Origin: Rhizobium sp. CIAT894
GTDB lineage: Bacteria; Pseudomonadota; Alphaproteobacteria; Rhizobiales; Rhizobiaceae
Assembly: GCF_000172795.2 (NCBI RefSeq)
Contig: NZ_CP020949.1
Span: 186,001-250,000, forward strand
DNA length: 64,000 nucleotides
Direction: 5' to 3'
The translations under genes were made by a program, and so were the position numbers. Position 1 is the stretch's first letter. Every line of letters starts with the position of its first letter. Below are positions 18,780 to 29,760 of this stretch, piece by piece. Under the pieces are notes generated by a model. The model was not told the DNA's origin. It made no database searches and saw only the letters and a program-made list of their open reading frames with translations.

Positions 18780-18926
18780 TCAAGCAATTGCGGCGTCGAC
18801 GGGATCGTCCCATCCGGATGCGTCGCGCCACTCCTAGTATTTGATGATCCGAACGCGCTCCTCCTTGACCCGTGAGCGATCAAATAGGATCGCCGCTTTC
18901 GCTGTGTCGAGAGGAGCAACTATCCA
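18780..18926 (-). pseudogene. 3'-end relic of an unknown minus-strand gene
   Basis: Read on the minus strand, a frame runs IVAPLDTAKAAILFDRSR, then VKEERVRIIKY, a TAG at 18834-18836, then EWRDASGWDDPVDAAIA and a TGA, with a classic terminator just beyond. The amino acid composition looks like real coding sequence. I read it as the C-terminal 48 codons of a lost gene carrying one nonsense mutation. It partly overlaps, antisense, the 5' end of the Shedu pseudogene. The family is not recognised. Confidence 0.4.
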
Positions 18927-19666
18927 TCATCTTATAGACCTTCAGGACACCGTCCGTACGGCACTGGCAAGAAAAGGAACGCCACGGTCGCGCAACTCAA
19001 ATACCTCTGCCGCGGTTCGCACCGTCATGCGGTCGGTCGCTGAACTTGCACACGATAATCCCGTCGAACTATTCCAACTGTGCGAGAAGATCGTTGTCTC
19101 GTTGGAAATGCTGATCGAGAGCATGACGAGGGAGATGGCCAAGCGGCATAGGGAAGAGTTTTGGCAGGCCTATTTCCTTGAGAATCCGTTCGTGCTCAAG
19201 ATCCTCTTCGGGCTCCCCGTGGTTATGTACCCCTCGCAGGCCTCTGTTGGCGGCACGGGTATGGAGAGCACCGGCGAGAAATATGCCGACTACCTGCTAG
19301 AGGCCCGAGATCAAGACGACTGAGACACCATTGTTGACGAAGCAGGCGTATCGCCCGCCTTCTCTATGGCCCGTCCGTTGAGCTCGCCGGTGGCGTTAGT
19401 CAATTGCTCGACCAACGACTGAAGCTGATTAAGAGTATCGCCCACAAGATGAAAGACGAAGGCAGCTACCACGTTCAGGCGTGGTCGACGCCCTGCATCC
19501 TTATCGCCGGTACGAATCCAAGCGAACTCGTCCTGCAGCGGTCATTCGAAATTTACCGCGGCAATCGCGCGACGTGCTCGTCATCACCTTCGATGAGCTT
19601 CTCGCAAAATTGAAGCCATTGCATGAATTCCTGATAACGAAGCCGGCTGACGTCAAATCTCGGTGA
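18841..19666 (+). pseudogene. Shedu-type (DUF4263) defence nuclease, frameshifted
   Basis: Three successive frames together read like the Shedu anti-phage protein. Frame 1 ends ENPFVLKILFGLPVVMYPSQ...GEKYADYLL. After a shift near 19300 the text continues as PEIKTTETPLLTKQAYR. Another shift near 19375 gives VELAGGVSQLLDQRLKLIK and TPCILIAGTNPSE. A third near 19563 gives SRDVLVITFDELLAKLKPL. The D...EIK arrangement is the PD-(D/E)xK nuclease core, but about ten residues between them seem deleted. The usual order of Shedu motifs is kept throughout. The gene is inactive as read. The exact start is uncertain; a TTG-ATG at 18841 opens the first frame. Confidence 0.8.
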
Positions 19667-19683
19667 ATCAGCCTTAACTGGCG

Positions 19684-19707
19684 AAGGCGCCCCATCGCGG
19701 GGCCTTT
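19684..19707 (+). terminator. Hairpin after the Shedu pseudogene
   Basis: GCCCC (19689-19693) pairs with GGGGC (19699-19703) around a 5-base loop, and outer AAGG/CTTT pairs extend it with one bulged base. It is a plausible terminator for the Shedu gene, or on the other strand for the SorC-type regulator, since the two genes converge here. The T-run is short. Confidence 0.45.
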
Positions 19708-19792
19708 GCCATCAGTTGCGGTTTGGATAGGTGATTGTTTCTGCCAGGCGAACTCAAAATGGTGCATCTCAAACAAATAATAGGTCCTCACC

Positions 19793-20773
19793 CTAGCTCT
19801 CGGCCAATTCCAGCAGCGCCTTAGCGGCGCTTTCCTCGGTGATCAGCGTGTTGCAGCCTATGCGCTTTATCGTGGCGCGGATCGCCACGGCGCGATGTGC
19901 GCCTCCCGAGGAAAGCACGATGTGCCTTGCCTTCTTCAGGGTGTCCAGATCAACCGACATGACGCGGCTGTTAATCGAGTGATCGACGCTATTGCCGTCC
20001 TTGTCGAGGAAGTTGAACATCGTGTCGCACACGCAGCCGGCATCAATCAACTGCTGCAATTCCACCTTTGATATCCAGCCTTCGGAGAGCGACGTCGAAT
20101 GCGGGCCGATGTCGCCGCAGCTGACGATCGCAAGATCGAGGTCTTCCGCCAGGCGGTAGATCGTATCCAATCCGCATTTGTCGATCAGATTGCGCTTGGT
20201 CTCGATCGAGTCCACGAGCAGCGGCGACAGAAACATGTAGCACTCGGCGCCAAGCTGATTTGCGAGCCGCCACGTATAGTCGATCGGGTTCGTCTGGTGT
20301 ACGGCGACGATACTGCCAAGAAGCGAGACGACCTTGCAATTGGTGCGCCGCGGCGGGCGGAAGCTCGAAAGCGACGCCGTCATCGTGCGGCCCCACCCGA
20401 CCCCGATCGTATAGTCGTCGGGAATTGCTTCGGACAGAAACTGGCCGAGGGCAAGGCCAACACTCTTTGCCAGACTATCGACGTCGCACTTAACGGGCGC
20501 AGGGACAACAATCGCCTCGTCAAGCCCGTAGGCGCGTTCCAATTTAACTGAGAGCTCGACACAGTCTCCGATTGAATCGTTAATCCAGATCTGTACTTCG
20601 CTGCGCTTCATCGCCTCGTCGAGCAGGCGGATGACAGTGGTGCGGCTGATGCCAAGCTGCTCGGCGACATCCTTCTGCGTCAGGCCCTGATTGTAATAGA
20701 GCCAGGCCGCGCGCAGCCTCAGCGAGGAGGCTTCGGAGTAAGCCGTGTGCGTGCCGCGTCTTAGCTTGGCCAT
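19793..20773 (-). CDS. SorC/DeoR-type sugar-binding transcriptional regulator (paralog)
   Basis: A 326-residue SorC-family regulator with helix-turn-helix LTQKDVAEQLGISRTTVIRLL (about 32-52) and effector domain landmarks GVGWGRTMTASLSSFRP, LLGSIVAVHQTNPIDYTW and HIVLSSGGAHRAVA. The ATG at 20773 has GGGAGAAG upstream; upstream in-frame ATGs add unrelated residues. It is divergent from the intact transaldolase and likely represses it until a sugar phosphate accumulates. It closely matches the regulator at 11099 over the whole length. Confidence 0.9.
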   Translation of the reverse strand: MAKLRRGTHTAYSEASSLRLRAAWLYYNQGLTQKDVAEQLGISRTTVIRLLDEAMKRSEVQIWINDSIGDCVELSVKLERAYGLDEAIVVPAPVKCDVDSLAKSVGLALGQFLSEAIPDDYTIGVGWGRTMTASLSSFRPPRRTNCKVVSLLGSIVAVHQTNPIDYTWRLANQLGAECYMFLSPLLVDSIETKRNLIDKCGLDTIYRLAEDLDLAIVSCGDIGPHSTSLSEGWISKVELQQLIDAGCVCDTMFNFLDKDGNSVDHSINSRVMSVDLDTLKKARHIVLSSGGAHRAVAIRATIKRIGCNTLITEESAAKALLELAES

Positions 20774-21166
20774 GTCTTCTCCCATGTGAATTTCACCCTG
20801 CTTGCACCAGAAGTCCAAAGTCGGCAATTGCCTTGTTTAGGGTTGATGGTGACGGCCTTGGAACTTTTGGCAATCTAGATATACAAATGTCCTTGACTTT
20901 CGCTCTGTGCAGCGGCGATAGTCGGCCCAACACAGCCGTTCTTGTGGTTTGGAAAGCACAACTTTGTCGTCACAGGAAAGTTGGAGCCGCCTTTTTGAGC
21001 CGCAGGCAGCATCGACCGAGCAGCGTGCATGTTTGTTTCGTTGCGTGGCCGAGGTGCGCCTTTTCGCCCAAAGCACGCAAGTCACCTGTTTGCAGATTGC
21101 CCCATTGCCGGGCCGCCGACGCGCACCGATCAGCAGATAAGTTCGAGTTTACAAGGGATTTTTACC
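20774..21166. promoter_or_regulatory. Divergent SorC-transaldolase control region
   Basis: This 390-base spacer has no convincing gene. It holds ACAAATGT at 20883-20890 (ACATTTGT on the other strand), the same core as the repeated elements in the control region at 6292-6407 of the first SorC locus. That makes it a candidate operator for one or both paralogous regulators. Confidence 0.4.
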
Positions 21167-22132
21167 ATGACATCCCAGCTTGACCAACTCCGCGACATGA
21201 CCACGGTCGTCGCCGATACCGGCGACATGGAGGCCGTCGAACGCCTCAAGCCGGTGGATTGCACGACGAACCCGAGCATCGTGCTCAAGGCTCTCGGCAC
21301 ACCGATGTTCGCTGACGCGATCAAGGAAGCCGTCGCCTGGGGCAAGAAGCAGGGCGGCAATCCCGAAGCCGTTTCATCAGCCGTCGCCGATCGTCTCGCC
21401 GTTTCCGTCGGCGCAGCCCTGGTGAAGCTCGTCCCGGGCCGCGTCTCGACTGAAGTCGACGCCGATCTTTCCTTCGATACCGAGGCTTCGCTTGCCAAGG
21501 CGCGCGCAATCATCGCCGCCTACAAGGATCGCGGCATCGACCAGGACCGCATCCTCATCAAGCTCGCCTCCACCTGGGAAGGCATCCGTGCCGCGGAAGT
21601 CCTGCAGAAGGAAGGCATCGACTGCAATCTGACGCTTCTTTTCAGCAAGGCCCAGGCGATCGCTTGCGCCGACGCCAAAGTATTTCTGATCTCGCCCTTC
21701 GTTGGCCGCATCCTCGACTGGTACAAGAAGTCGACCGGCAAGGACTACACTGCCGAGGAAGATCCGGGCGTCATCTCCGTCTGTGAGATCTACAACTACT
21801 ACAAGGCGAACGACATCAAGACGATCGTCATGGGCGCCTCGTTCCGCAGCGCCGGCGAAATCGAAGCACTTGCCGGCTGCGACCGCCTGACCATCAGCCC
21901 GAACTTGCTCGATGAACTCGCCAAAGATGAAGGCAAGCTGGAGCGCAAGCTCTTGCCTGATAGCCGCAACCCGGATCCGAAGGTTTCGGTCGACGAGAAG
22001 ACCTTCCGATGGATGATGAACGAGGATGCGATGGCGACGGAAAAACTCGCCGAAGGCATCCGCGCCTTCGCCAAAGATCTCGGGACGTTGCGCACGATGG
22101 TGCAGAAGGAAATGCAGCTCGCCGCCGCCTAA
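21167..22132 (+). CDS. tal: Transaldolase
   Basis: A 321-residue TalB-type transaldolase, full length for the family. [12 protein letters not shown] (30-41) and [17 protein letters not shown] contain the conserved Asp and the Schiff-base lysine K in the LIKLAS strand (about 131); [15 protein letters not shown] and [14 protein letters not shown] are also present. It interconverts sedoheptulose-7-P + glyceraldehyde-3-P with erythrose-4-P + fructose-6-P. ATG 21167 follows AAGGGA. An upstream in-frame extension of 46 codons is not family-like. Its N-terminus shows how the copy at 242-412 was broken. Confidence 0.95.
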   Translation: MTSQLDQLRDMTTVVADTGDMEAVERLKPVDCTTNPSIVLKALGTPMFADAIKEAVAWGKKQGGNPEAVSSAVADRLAVSVGAALVKLVPGRVSTEVDADLSFDTEASLAKARAIIAAYKDRGIDQDRILIKLASTWEGIRAAEVLQKEGIDCNLTLLFSKAQAIACADAKVFLISPFVGRILDWYKKSTGKDYTAEEDPGVISVCEIYNYYKANDIKTIVMGASFRSAGEIEALAGCDRLTISPNLLDELAKDEGKLERKLLPDSRNPDPKVSVDEKTFRWMMNEDAMATEKLAEGIRAFAKDLGTLRTMVQKEMQLAAA

Positions 22133-22305
22133 GGCCTTTCATACGAAACGATCAGACGCCGCACCGAATGAATGCAAGATCACGCTCGGCGAGCGCGATT
22201 CTGTCCGGTGGAGTGACGGGGAACCGGACCTCAACCGGCTCCTCGTCAACCATTCATCCTCCCGCCGTTTGAACGGCTGCAAATATAGCGGGGCGTCGGG
22301 ATCAA

Positions 22306-23079
22306 TCAGATCCGGGCGCCACCCGTCGCATCAATCATCTGGCCCGTCGTCCAACGTGCATCGTTCGATGCGAGGAAGGCGATGACGTCGGCGACGTCCT
22401 CCGCCTGTCCGACACGTGAGAAGACCGAGAGGGCTTCGGCGCCGGCGCGCGCATCCGGCGATGCCAGCCACTCGGCATTCATATTCGTCTCCGTTACACC
22501 CGGCAGCACGGCATTGACCGTAATCCCGCGAGCTGCAAATTCAGGTGCCAGCGCCAGTGTCAATGTCTCCAGCGCCCCCTTGGAGGCCGCATAGGCGGGA
22601 TGGCTCGGCGCCGCGATCCGCGTAAACCCAGTGGAGACATTGATGACGCGGCCGTTGTCACGAATGTGGTCGGCCGCTGCCTGGATCAGGAAGAACGGCG
22701 CCTTGTAGTTGATCGTCATCACCTCGTCGAAAGCAGCTTCGCTCGTCTGCTTCAACGGCAGTGCGGGCGCGATGCCAGCATTGTTCACCAGAATATCGAG
22801 AGCGGACGAGCCCGTTTCGGTACGCGCGGCTTCGCTGAACTGCGCCCAGAGGCTGTCGGCCGCGTCTTTGCCCTGTCTGAGATCGGCCTTCACACCGATG
22901 GCCTTGACACCAAGCGCCTCGATGTCGCGTACGGTGGCATTGGCCGCATCCGCGTTGGCGGTGTAGTACACGCCACTCAGCGCCGCACCCTCCTTTGCAA
23001 ACGCAAGAGCAACCGCCCGGCCGATACCGCGCGAACTTCCAGTGATGAGGGCTATCTTGTCTCCTAGTCTTTCGGACAT
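22306..23079 (-). CDS. Short-chain dehydrogenase/reductase
   Basis: A 257-residue classical SDR with TGSSRGIGRAVA cofactor motif (14-25), NNAG (about 95), catalytic S (INVSTGF) and YAASK (about 161), and the usual C-terminal GRVGQ-like and TTGQMIDATGG ends. The sequence after the glycine motif (VYYTANADAAN) suggests NADP(H) is possible. Its substrate is unknown. It converges on the transaldolase gene and is divergent from the TIR-like gene, sharing a spacer with a palindrome. Confidence 0.92.
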   Translation of the reverse strand: MSERLGDKIALITGSSRGIGRAVALAFAKEGAALSGVYYTANADAANATVRDIEALGVKAIGVKADLRQGKDAADSLWAQFSEAARTETGSSALDILVNNAGIAPALPLKQTSEAAFDEVMTINYKAPFFLIQAAADHIRDNGRVINVSTGFTRIAAPSHPAYAASKGALETLTLALAPEFAARGITVNAVLPGVTETNMNAEWLASPDARAGAEALSVFSRVGQAEDVADVIAFLASNDARWTTGQMIDATGGARI

Positions 23080-23118
23080 GGATCGCTCCGTTGCTAAATT
23101 AAATAGTGATCTCTAAAC

Positions 23119-23135
23119 CGGGAATTATATTCCCG
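23119..23135. promoter_or_regulatory. 17-base palindrome upstream of the SDR gene
   Basis: CGGGAAT and ATTCCCG form exact 7-base arms around TAT. It sits 40 bases before the SDR start and 48 before the TIR-like gene, a position suited to an operator. No adjacent dedicated regulator is evident. Confidence 0.45.
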
Positions 23136-23182
23136 ATAGCGAAAAATACCCCCGGAATTGCGGAGGAGAACCGAGGCTAATC

Positions 23183-23639
23183 ATGCCCAAATCGAACAAG
23201 GTATTCATCGTGCACGGTCACGATGAGGGAGCTTTACGGAGTCTGGCCCGGTTTCTAGAGAAATTGAACCTTGAGGTCGTCATCCTCAAGGAGCAACCGA
23301 ATCAGCGACGCACCATCATTGAGAAGTATGAAGCCAGCGCCGAACAAGTCGGTTTCGCCGTGGTGCTTTTGACACCCGATGATGTCGGTTCATCAGCTGC
23401 GGCGACCAGTCAGGGGACAGCGCGCCCGCCAAAACGTCATCTTTGAACGTGGCTATTTTGCGGGGAAGTTGGGGCGTGGACGTGTCTGCCTGTTACGCAA
23501 AGGCGAAGTTGAGATCCCCTCCGACCTGTTTGGGATCATTTACACGGATATGGACCCCACCGATGGATGGAAGACCGCCCTCCTGAAAGAGCTGAAGGCA
23601 GCCAAACTCGATTTTGATCCCAGCAGGCTGTGGCAGTGA
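23183..23639 (+). pseudogene. TIR-like nucleotide-binding domain protein, frameshifted
   Basis: The first frame (23183-23446) reads KVFIVHGHDEGALRSLARFL, then EQPNQRRTIIEKYEA and FAVVLLTPDDVG, the signature of the predicted nucleotide-binding TIR-like family (PF10137). The rest, RARQNVIFERGYFAGKLGRG...EIPSDLFGIIY, continues in the next frame to 23639. Removing one G from the run of four at 23412-23415 restores a single 151-codon gene. The conserved glutamate region (IIEKYEA) is intact. Such domains occur in anti-phage systems and in larger effectors. Either this is a recent mutation, a sequencing error, or a slippage site. GGAGGAG lies upstream of the ATG. Confidence 0.8.
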
Positions 23640-24022
23640 ACCAAGCCCAGGAACGCAACGGGCCAGCTGAGAAAGCCAGTGCAAAAAAGCAGATCCTTCC
23701 AACTTCGCGTAACGCAGCCGGCAGGCTCCGAGATTCTATAACGCGCGCAGCCAGGAGCTTCACCACCAAGCGTTCGGGAATAGCCCCTTATAGAACACTC
23801 GATCAGTACCCAGAGCATGCGCTGACTATGGGCTTCGCCCTCCGAGAATATGGATGCGAGGACCTGACCGAAAGCCAGGATAAAAAGGGACAATGGGCGA
23901 AGCGATCGCGGGTTATACGACAGGCAATACTGGACGGAGATGAGGGGTTTCTACCCGATTCCGAGACGCTGCCCTTTCTGAAGTTCATGTTTCCGGCGAT
24001 TGGAGTGCGGATTGAGAAGTGA
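23630..24022 (+). CDS. Hypothetical protein downstream of the TIR-like gene
   Basis: A 130-codon frame with a possible GTG start overlapping the TIR-like stop. The N-terminal half is basic and low in order (AEKASAKKQ, RAARSFTTKRS). The C-terminal half (REYGCEDLTESQDKKG, LPDSETLPFLKFMFPAIGV) has a more protein-like composition. I do not recognise a family. It may be a partner of the TIR-like gene, the remnant of its C-terminal domain, or not a gene at all. Confidence 0.35.
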   Translation: MAVNQAQERNGPAEKASAKKQILPTSRNAAGRLRDSITRAARSFTTKRSGIAPYRTLDQYPEHALTMGFALREYGCEDLTESQDKKGQWAKRSRVIRQAILDGDEGFLPDSETLPFLKFMFPAIGVRIEK

Positions 24023-24162
24023 GAACTGCGACCTCGCCAACCGAGAGGCAAGGAACCGACGATGGCAAATTGCGGCATGCCTCATACAAGGGTCTGCGAG
24101 AACAGCAGGATAATGCCGCGATCTACAAACTCAGCGAATAGTGCCCAAAGGGCGCAAAACGG

Positions 24163-24192
24163 AGGGCGCTCGACCCTTTCGGGGTGCGCCCT
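24163..24192 (+). terminator. Hairpin before the IS21 element
   Basis: AGGGCGC (24163-24169) pairs with GCGCCCT (24186-24192), with an inner ACCC/GGGT stem. It is GC-rich and terminator-like without a clear T-run. The region 24023-24336 holds nothing else I can support as a gene. Confidence 0.45.
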
Positions 24193-24380
24193 TCCCTACC
24201 CGGACTGCATCTGGGTCGACGGCACGACGTTCGAGTGGGAAGCGAACAAATGGCATAGTCGGCATCTACCGCTTACTGGCCCGCCCTGCGGAACCTGTGA
24301 TGTCCCCGCCGGGACGGCGGTTGCGGTGACTATAGCGCGGCAATCAGGATGAGACGGTGGCGACAATCTGGATGAGATTC

Positions 24381-26884
<2,504 letters not shown>

Positions 26885-27107
26885 TCACTCCGTCACACCC
26901 CGGCGCGAGTCTCATCCTGATTGACGCTGAATCTCACCTAGATTGCCGCTACGCAGGTGACTTCGGTCAATCGGCTGGCGGCCCATCTTAGGGCACCCCC
27001 TTGCATACGTTGAAGCACCCGACCCGAACACCATCATGAGGCGCTGACCTCGAAAAGGACCATGACTTCGGCAAGTATCCCACTAAAAGGTTGACTAACA
27101 CCCGCAA

Positions 27108-27608
27108 TTAAAGGACCCGATTGACTGGCGAGCCTCCTGAGACGCGCCCTTGACGCATGAGCCATCTGGGTGATTCCGGCACCCAACGCCTCACCACAGC
27201 ACGCCCAGGTTCAACATAATCAAACGGCAATGAGCCCTCGCCACCCGACCGCGGGAGCCAGGAAAGCAACCATCGCCGATCCGATAAGGAAACCGAGTGG
27301 CACCGCACATGTTACCAGGCCAGTCACCAAACCCCGCTTTTTGGCGGAAACGAATTCCTGGATAAGGGGGACATCGACGCCCTACCCGGTCAGCCATCCG
27401 TCCAAACCATGCAGCGCCAAACATTGCCCCAACGCCGGAAGAAAGCATAATGATCGAAGATTGACCAAAGCTTAAGCCCCAAGGCTTGGACACGAACTCA
27501 AAATGAAGCCAATGAGAAAGTAGTCAGGACCGATCCGAAAGCTCCCGCAAACATCAAACCCTTTTGATTGCGCGTGAGCAGTTGCTGACGGTCGAGCGCC
27601 TCAAACAT
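27108..27608 (-). pseudogene. MFS transporter, 5' part, frameshifted and truncated
   Basis: A good ribosome site (GGGAGGA) and ATG at 27608 start MFEALDRQQLLTRNQKGLMF. A frame change near 27510 is needed to read DYFLIGFIL. The next frame gives KPWGLSFGQSSIIMLSSGVG and FGRMADRVGRR, the MFS loop 2-3 motif. Further shifts reach VPESPRWLMRQGR, the mid-protein loop of sugar/aromatic-acid MFS carriers. The C-terminal half is missing. A TetR-type operator lies 270 bases upstream, so this was probably part of the same regulon as the genes at 28802-31749. Confidence 0.78.
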
Positions 27609-28026
27609 TTATCCTCCCTAATCCAGGCTAAACCTGGCAAAGCGTGTTCCGCGCCATCCGCTTGTCGCGCGGGCGGCGTGGGTCCTCCTCTTAAAATCCT
27701 GTAGAACTTACCCCTGCGCCGCGATCTTGGTCACGGACTACGCTGGTCGGCAAATAGTGGAACTGCTTGACGAAACCGTATTGTTGAAAGCTAGAGTCCT
27801 CTCTCCTGCTGCTCTCGAACGTCAAACATGACGCCCGGAGCAGCGGGGGAGGAAGCACCAGTCGCTATAGTTATCGGTTGATAAGTTAATTTGTCAACTG
27901 GGGTGGGTAGAGACAAAATTTTTTGTGAAATGCACGATCAACCGCGCGACCATGCCGTCGGGCTGCCGGATAAACGATCGAATCATCAACGTTGATTAGT
28001 GCGCAGGTCTAGGCGTGAGCTTTGAT
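27609..28026. promoter_or_regulatory. Upstream region of the MFS relic with a TetR-type operator
   Basis: No gene is visible in these 400 bases. TTATCGGTTGATAA at 27871-27884 is a 5-4-5 inverted repeat identical in its arms to the site before the cyclase gene at 28769. It precedes the dead MFS transporter on the minus strand and lies beyond the 3' end of the TetR gene. Confidence 0.55.
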
Positions 28027-28680
28027 TTAGGTTGGCTTCGGAACAGCTGCTTTCGCGAAATACGTCTGGATGCCGTTGTGGAAAACACCGACCACCGCCG
28101 ATATGGTCCGGTCACGGTCCTCTGAAGGAGGTAGGCTGAAGATGTGCTCACGGACACCAAGATAGAAAATCCCGCTGTGAAGTGCCCAAGCGAGTTCAAT
28201 TTCCTCAAACGAAGGTTTGGTCTGATCATCGAGGCCGGCAAGATGACGGTACTCCTTCACGATGCGTTGCAGAATGCGCTCTTCGAGCAGCCCTATATAC
28301 CAACGGTTTATATCTGCACCTTTTAGACCCGCGAAAAGGTAGATACGCATCCACTCGCGGGTGAAAATCGCCTTCGTGTAGCTTGCATAAAAGGACTTGA
28401 GCCGTTCCTCCAAAGGGACATTGCGATCACACAGCAAGCGATCCCATTCTATGTTCCAGCGATCCAGATAGACGGCCCGGTAAGCCTCGCGGATCAAATC
28501 GTCTTTGCTGGGGAAATACCGATAAAGCAGGGGCTGGGTGATGCCAAGTTGCCTGGCCAACTCGCGCGTGCTGCTTTCAAACCCGTGTTCCGCAAACAGG
28601 TTCAGTGCCTTTTGGAGTATCTCGTCACGCCGCTCGGTCGGTGGCAGGCGCCTTCGCTTGGGGGGCTGCTTTGGTGTCAT
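28027..28680 (-). CDS. TetR-family transcriptional repressor
   Basis: A 217-residue TetR protein. The N-terminal helix-turn-helix covers about residues 38-58 (STRELARQLGITQPLLYRYFPSKDDL), and the rest is an alpha-helical ligand-binding domain of typical length. Start 28680 is chosen because the family alignment begins there. It is divergent from the cyclase gene at 28802. Three TTATC-N4-GATAA-type sites nearby are its probable operators. Confidence 0.93.
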   Translation of the reverse strand: MTPKQPPKRRRLPPTERRDEILQKALNLFAEHGFESSTRELARQLGITQPLLYRYFPSKDDLIREAYRAVYLDRWNIEWDRLLCDRNVPLEERLKSFYASYTKAIFTREWMRIYLFAGLKGADINRWYIGLLEERILQRIVKEYRHLAGLDDQTKPSFEEIELAWALHSGIFYLGVREHIFSLPPSEDRDRTISAVVGVFHNGIQTYFAKAAVPKPT

Positions 28681-28768
28681 AGGCCTGTAAACTGTGTGTC
28701 GGAAGAAATCGCTCCTATTCCCTAGCATGGAAAAAGACCACTTGACTACGATGGCGAAGAGGATTTAT

Positions 28769-28782
28769 TTATCAGTCGATAA
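28769..28782. promoter_or_regulatory. Candidate TetR operator before the cyclase gene
   Basis: TTATCAGTCGATAA has perfect 5-base arms around a 4-base centre, 20 bases before the cyclase ATG and 89 from the TetR start. The same arms and spacing occur at 27871-27884, and a one-mismatch copy occurs at 30653-30666. Confidence 0.6.
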
Positions 28783-28801
28783 TTGTCGGGAGGAGACGAC
28801 T

Positions 28802-29752
28802 ATGACGTTTAATCGTCAAGCAATTTACGATGCCGCGAAGCAGGTCTCCAACTGGGGCCGGTGGGGCGAGGACGACCAAATTGGGACCTTGAATAACGTC
28901 GAACCTGCAGACATCGTTGCGGCTGCTGGCTTGGTCAGGAAGGGCAAGACCTTTGCTCTCGGCCTATCACTAAAGGAACAGATTCAGTCGGGCCTCTTCG
29001 GCGGGCGCTGGAACCCGATCCATACGATGCTTGCGACAGGCACAGATGCGGCTGCCGGCAACCAGGACGAACCGGCACCCTACCTGCGCTACGCGGATGA
29101 CGCGATCAATATGCCGTGTCAGGCCTCGACCCAATGGGATGCTCTCTGCCACATCTTCTTGGACGACAAGATGTACAACGGCTACGACGCAAAGCTCGTT
29201 GATGTGAAGGGTGCGAAGAAGCTCGGCATTGAGCACTATCGTGATAAAATGGTCGGGCGCGGAGTTTTGTTAGATATCGCGCGCTGGAAGGGCGTTGACT
29301 CGCTGGATGACGGTTACGGGATCAGCCCAGAGGACCTTGACGGCTGCGCAACAGCACAGGGTGTCGAAATCCGCAAAGGCGATTTCGTCATTGTCCGCAC
29401 AGGTCACCAGGAGCGATGCCTGGCGAAAGGAAGCTGGGACGGATACGCTGGAGGCGATGCTCCCGGCATGGCCTTCAGCACCTGTTTTTGGCTCAGGGCA
29501 AAGGATGTTGCCGGCATTTGCACCGATACTTGGGGCTGCGAGGTGCGGCCAAACGAGACAAACGAAGCAAACCAGCCTTGGCACTGGGTTGTAATTCCTG
29601 CGATGGGAATTGCCATGGGCGAGATCTTTTACTTGAAGGAGTTGGCCGAAGACTGCGCACAAGACAAAGTCTACGAGTTCTTTTTCCTCGCTCCCCCCCT
29701 ACACCTGCCCGGTGGCGCTGGTTCGCCGATAAATCCGCAAGCCATCAAGTGA
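28802..29752 (+). CDS. Cyclase-family hydrolase (kynurenine formamidase-like)
   Basis: A 316-residue member of the metal-dependent cyclase/KynB family (PF04199), in its long subgroup. The usual HxGTHxDxPxH motif appears here as QASTQWDALCHIF followed by MYNGYDA, a form seen in this longer group. RKGDFVIVRTGHQ and the C-terminal FFLAPPLHLPGGAGSP are also typical. Such enzymes hydrolyse cyclic or formyl amides or lactones. GGGAGGAG precedes the ATG at 28802. It is followed after 8 bases by an SDR gene. Confidence 0.87.
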   Translation: MTFNRQAIYDAAKQVSNWGRWGEDDQIGTLNNVEPADIVAAAGLVRKGKTFALGLSLKEQIQSGLFGGRWNPIHTMLATGTDAAAGNQDEPAPYLRYADDAINMPCQASTQWDALCHIFLDDKMYNGYDAKLVDVKGAKKLGIEHYRDKMVGRGVLLDIARWKGVDSLDDGYGISPEDLDGCATAQGVEIRKGDFVIVRTGHQERCLAKGSWDGYAGGDAPGMAFSTCFWLRAKDVAGICTDTWGCEVRPNETNEANQPWHWVVIPAMGIAMGEIFYLKELAEDCAQDKVYEFFFLAPPLHLPGGAGSPINPQAIK

Positions 29753-29760
29753 CGAACACG

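Noticed and set aside
18454..18831. Possible leader peptide with attenuator on the minus strand
   Set aside because: The terminator is real, but no run of regulatory codons and no downstream biosynthetic gene exist; it better fits the end of a deleted gene.
21029..21166. 46-residue N-terminal extension of the transaldolase
   Set aside because: Transaldolases begin at the ATG at 21167, which has its own ribosome site; the extension has no family resemblance.
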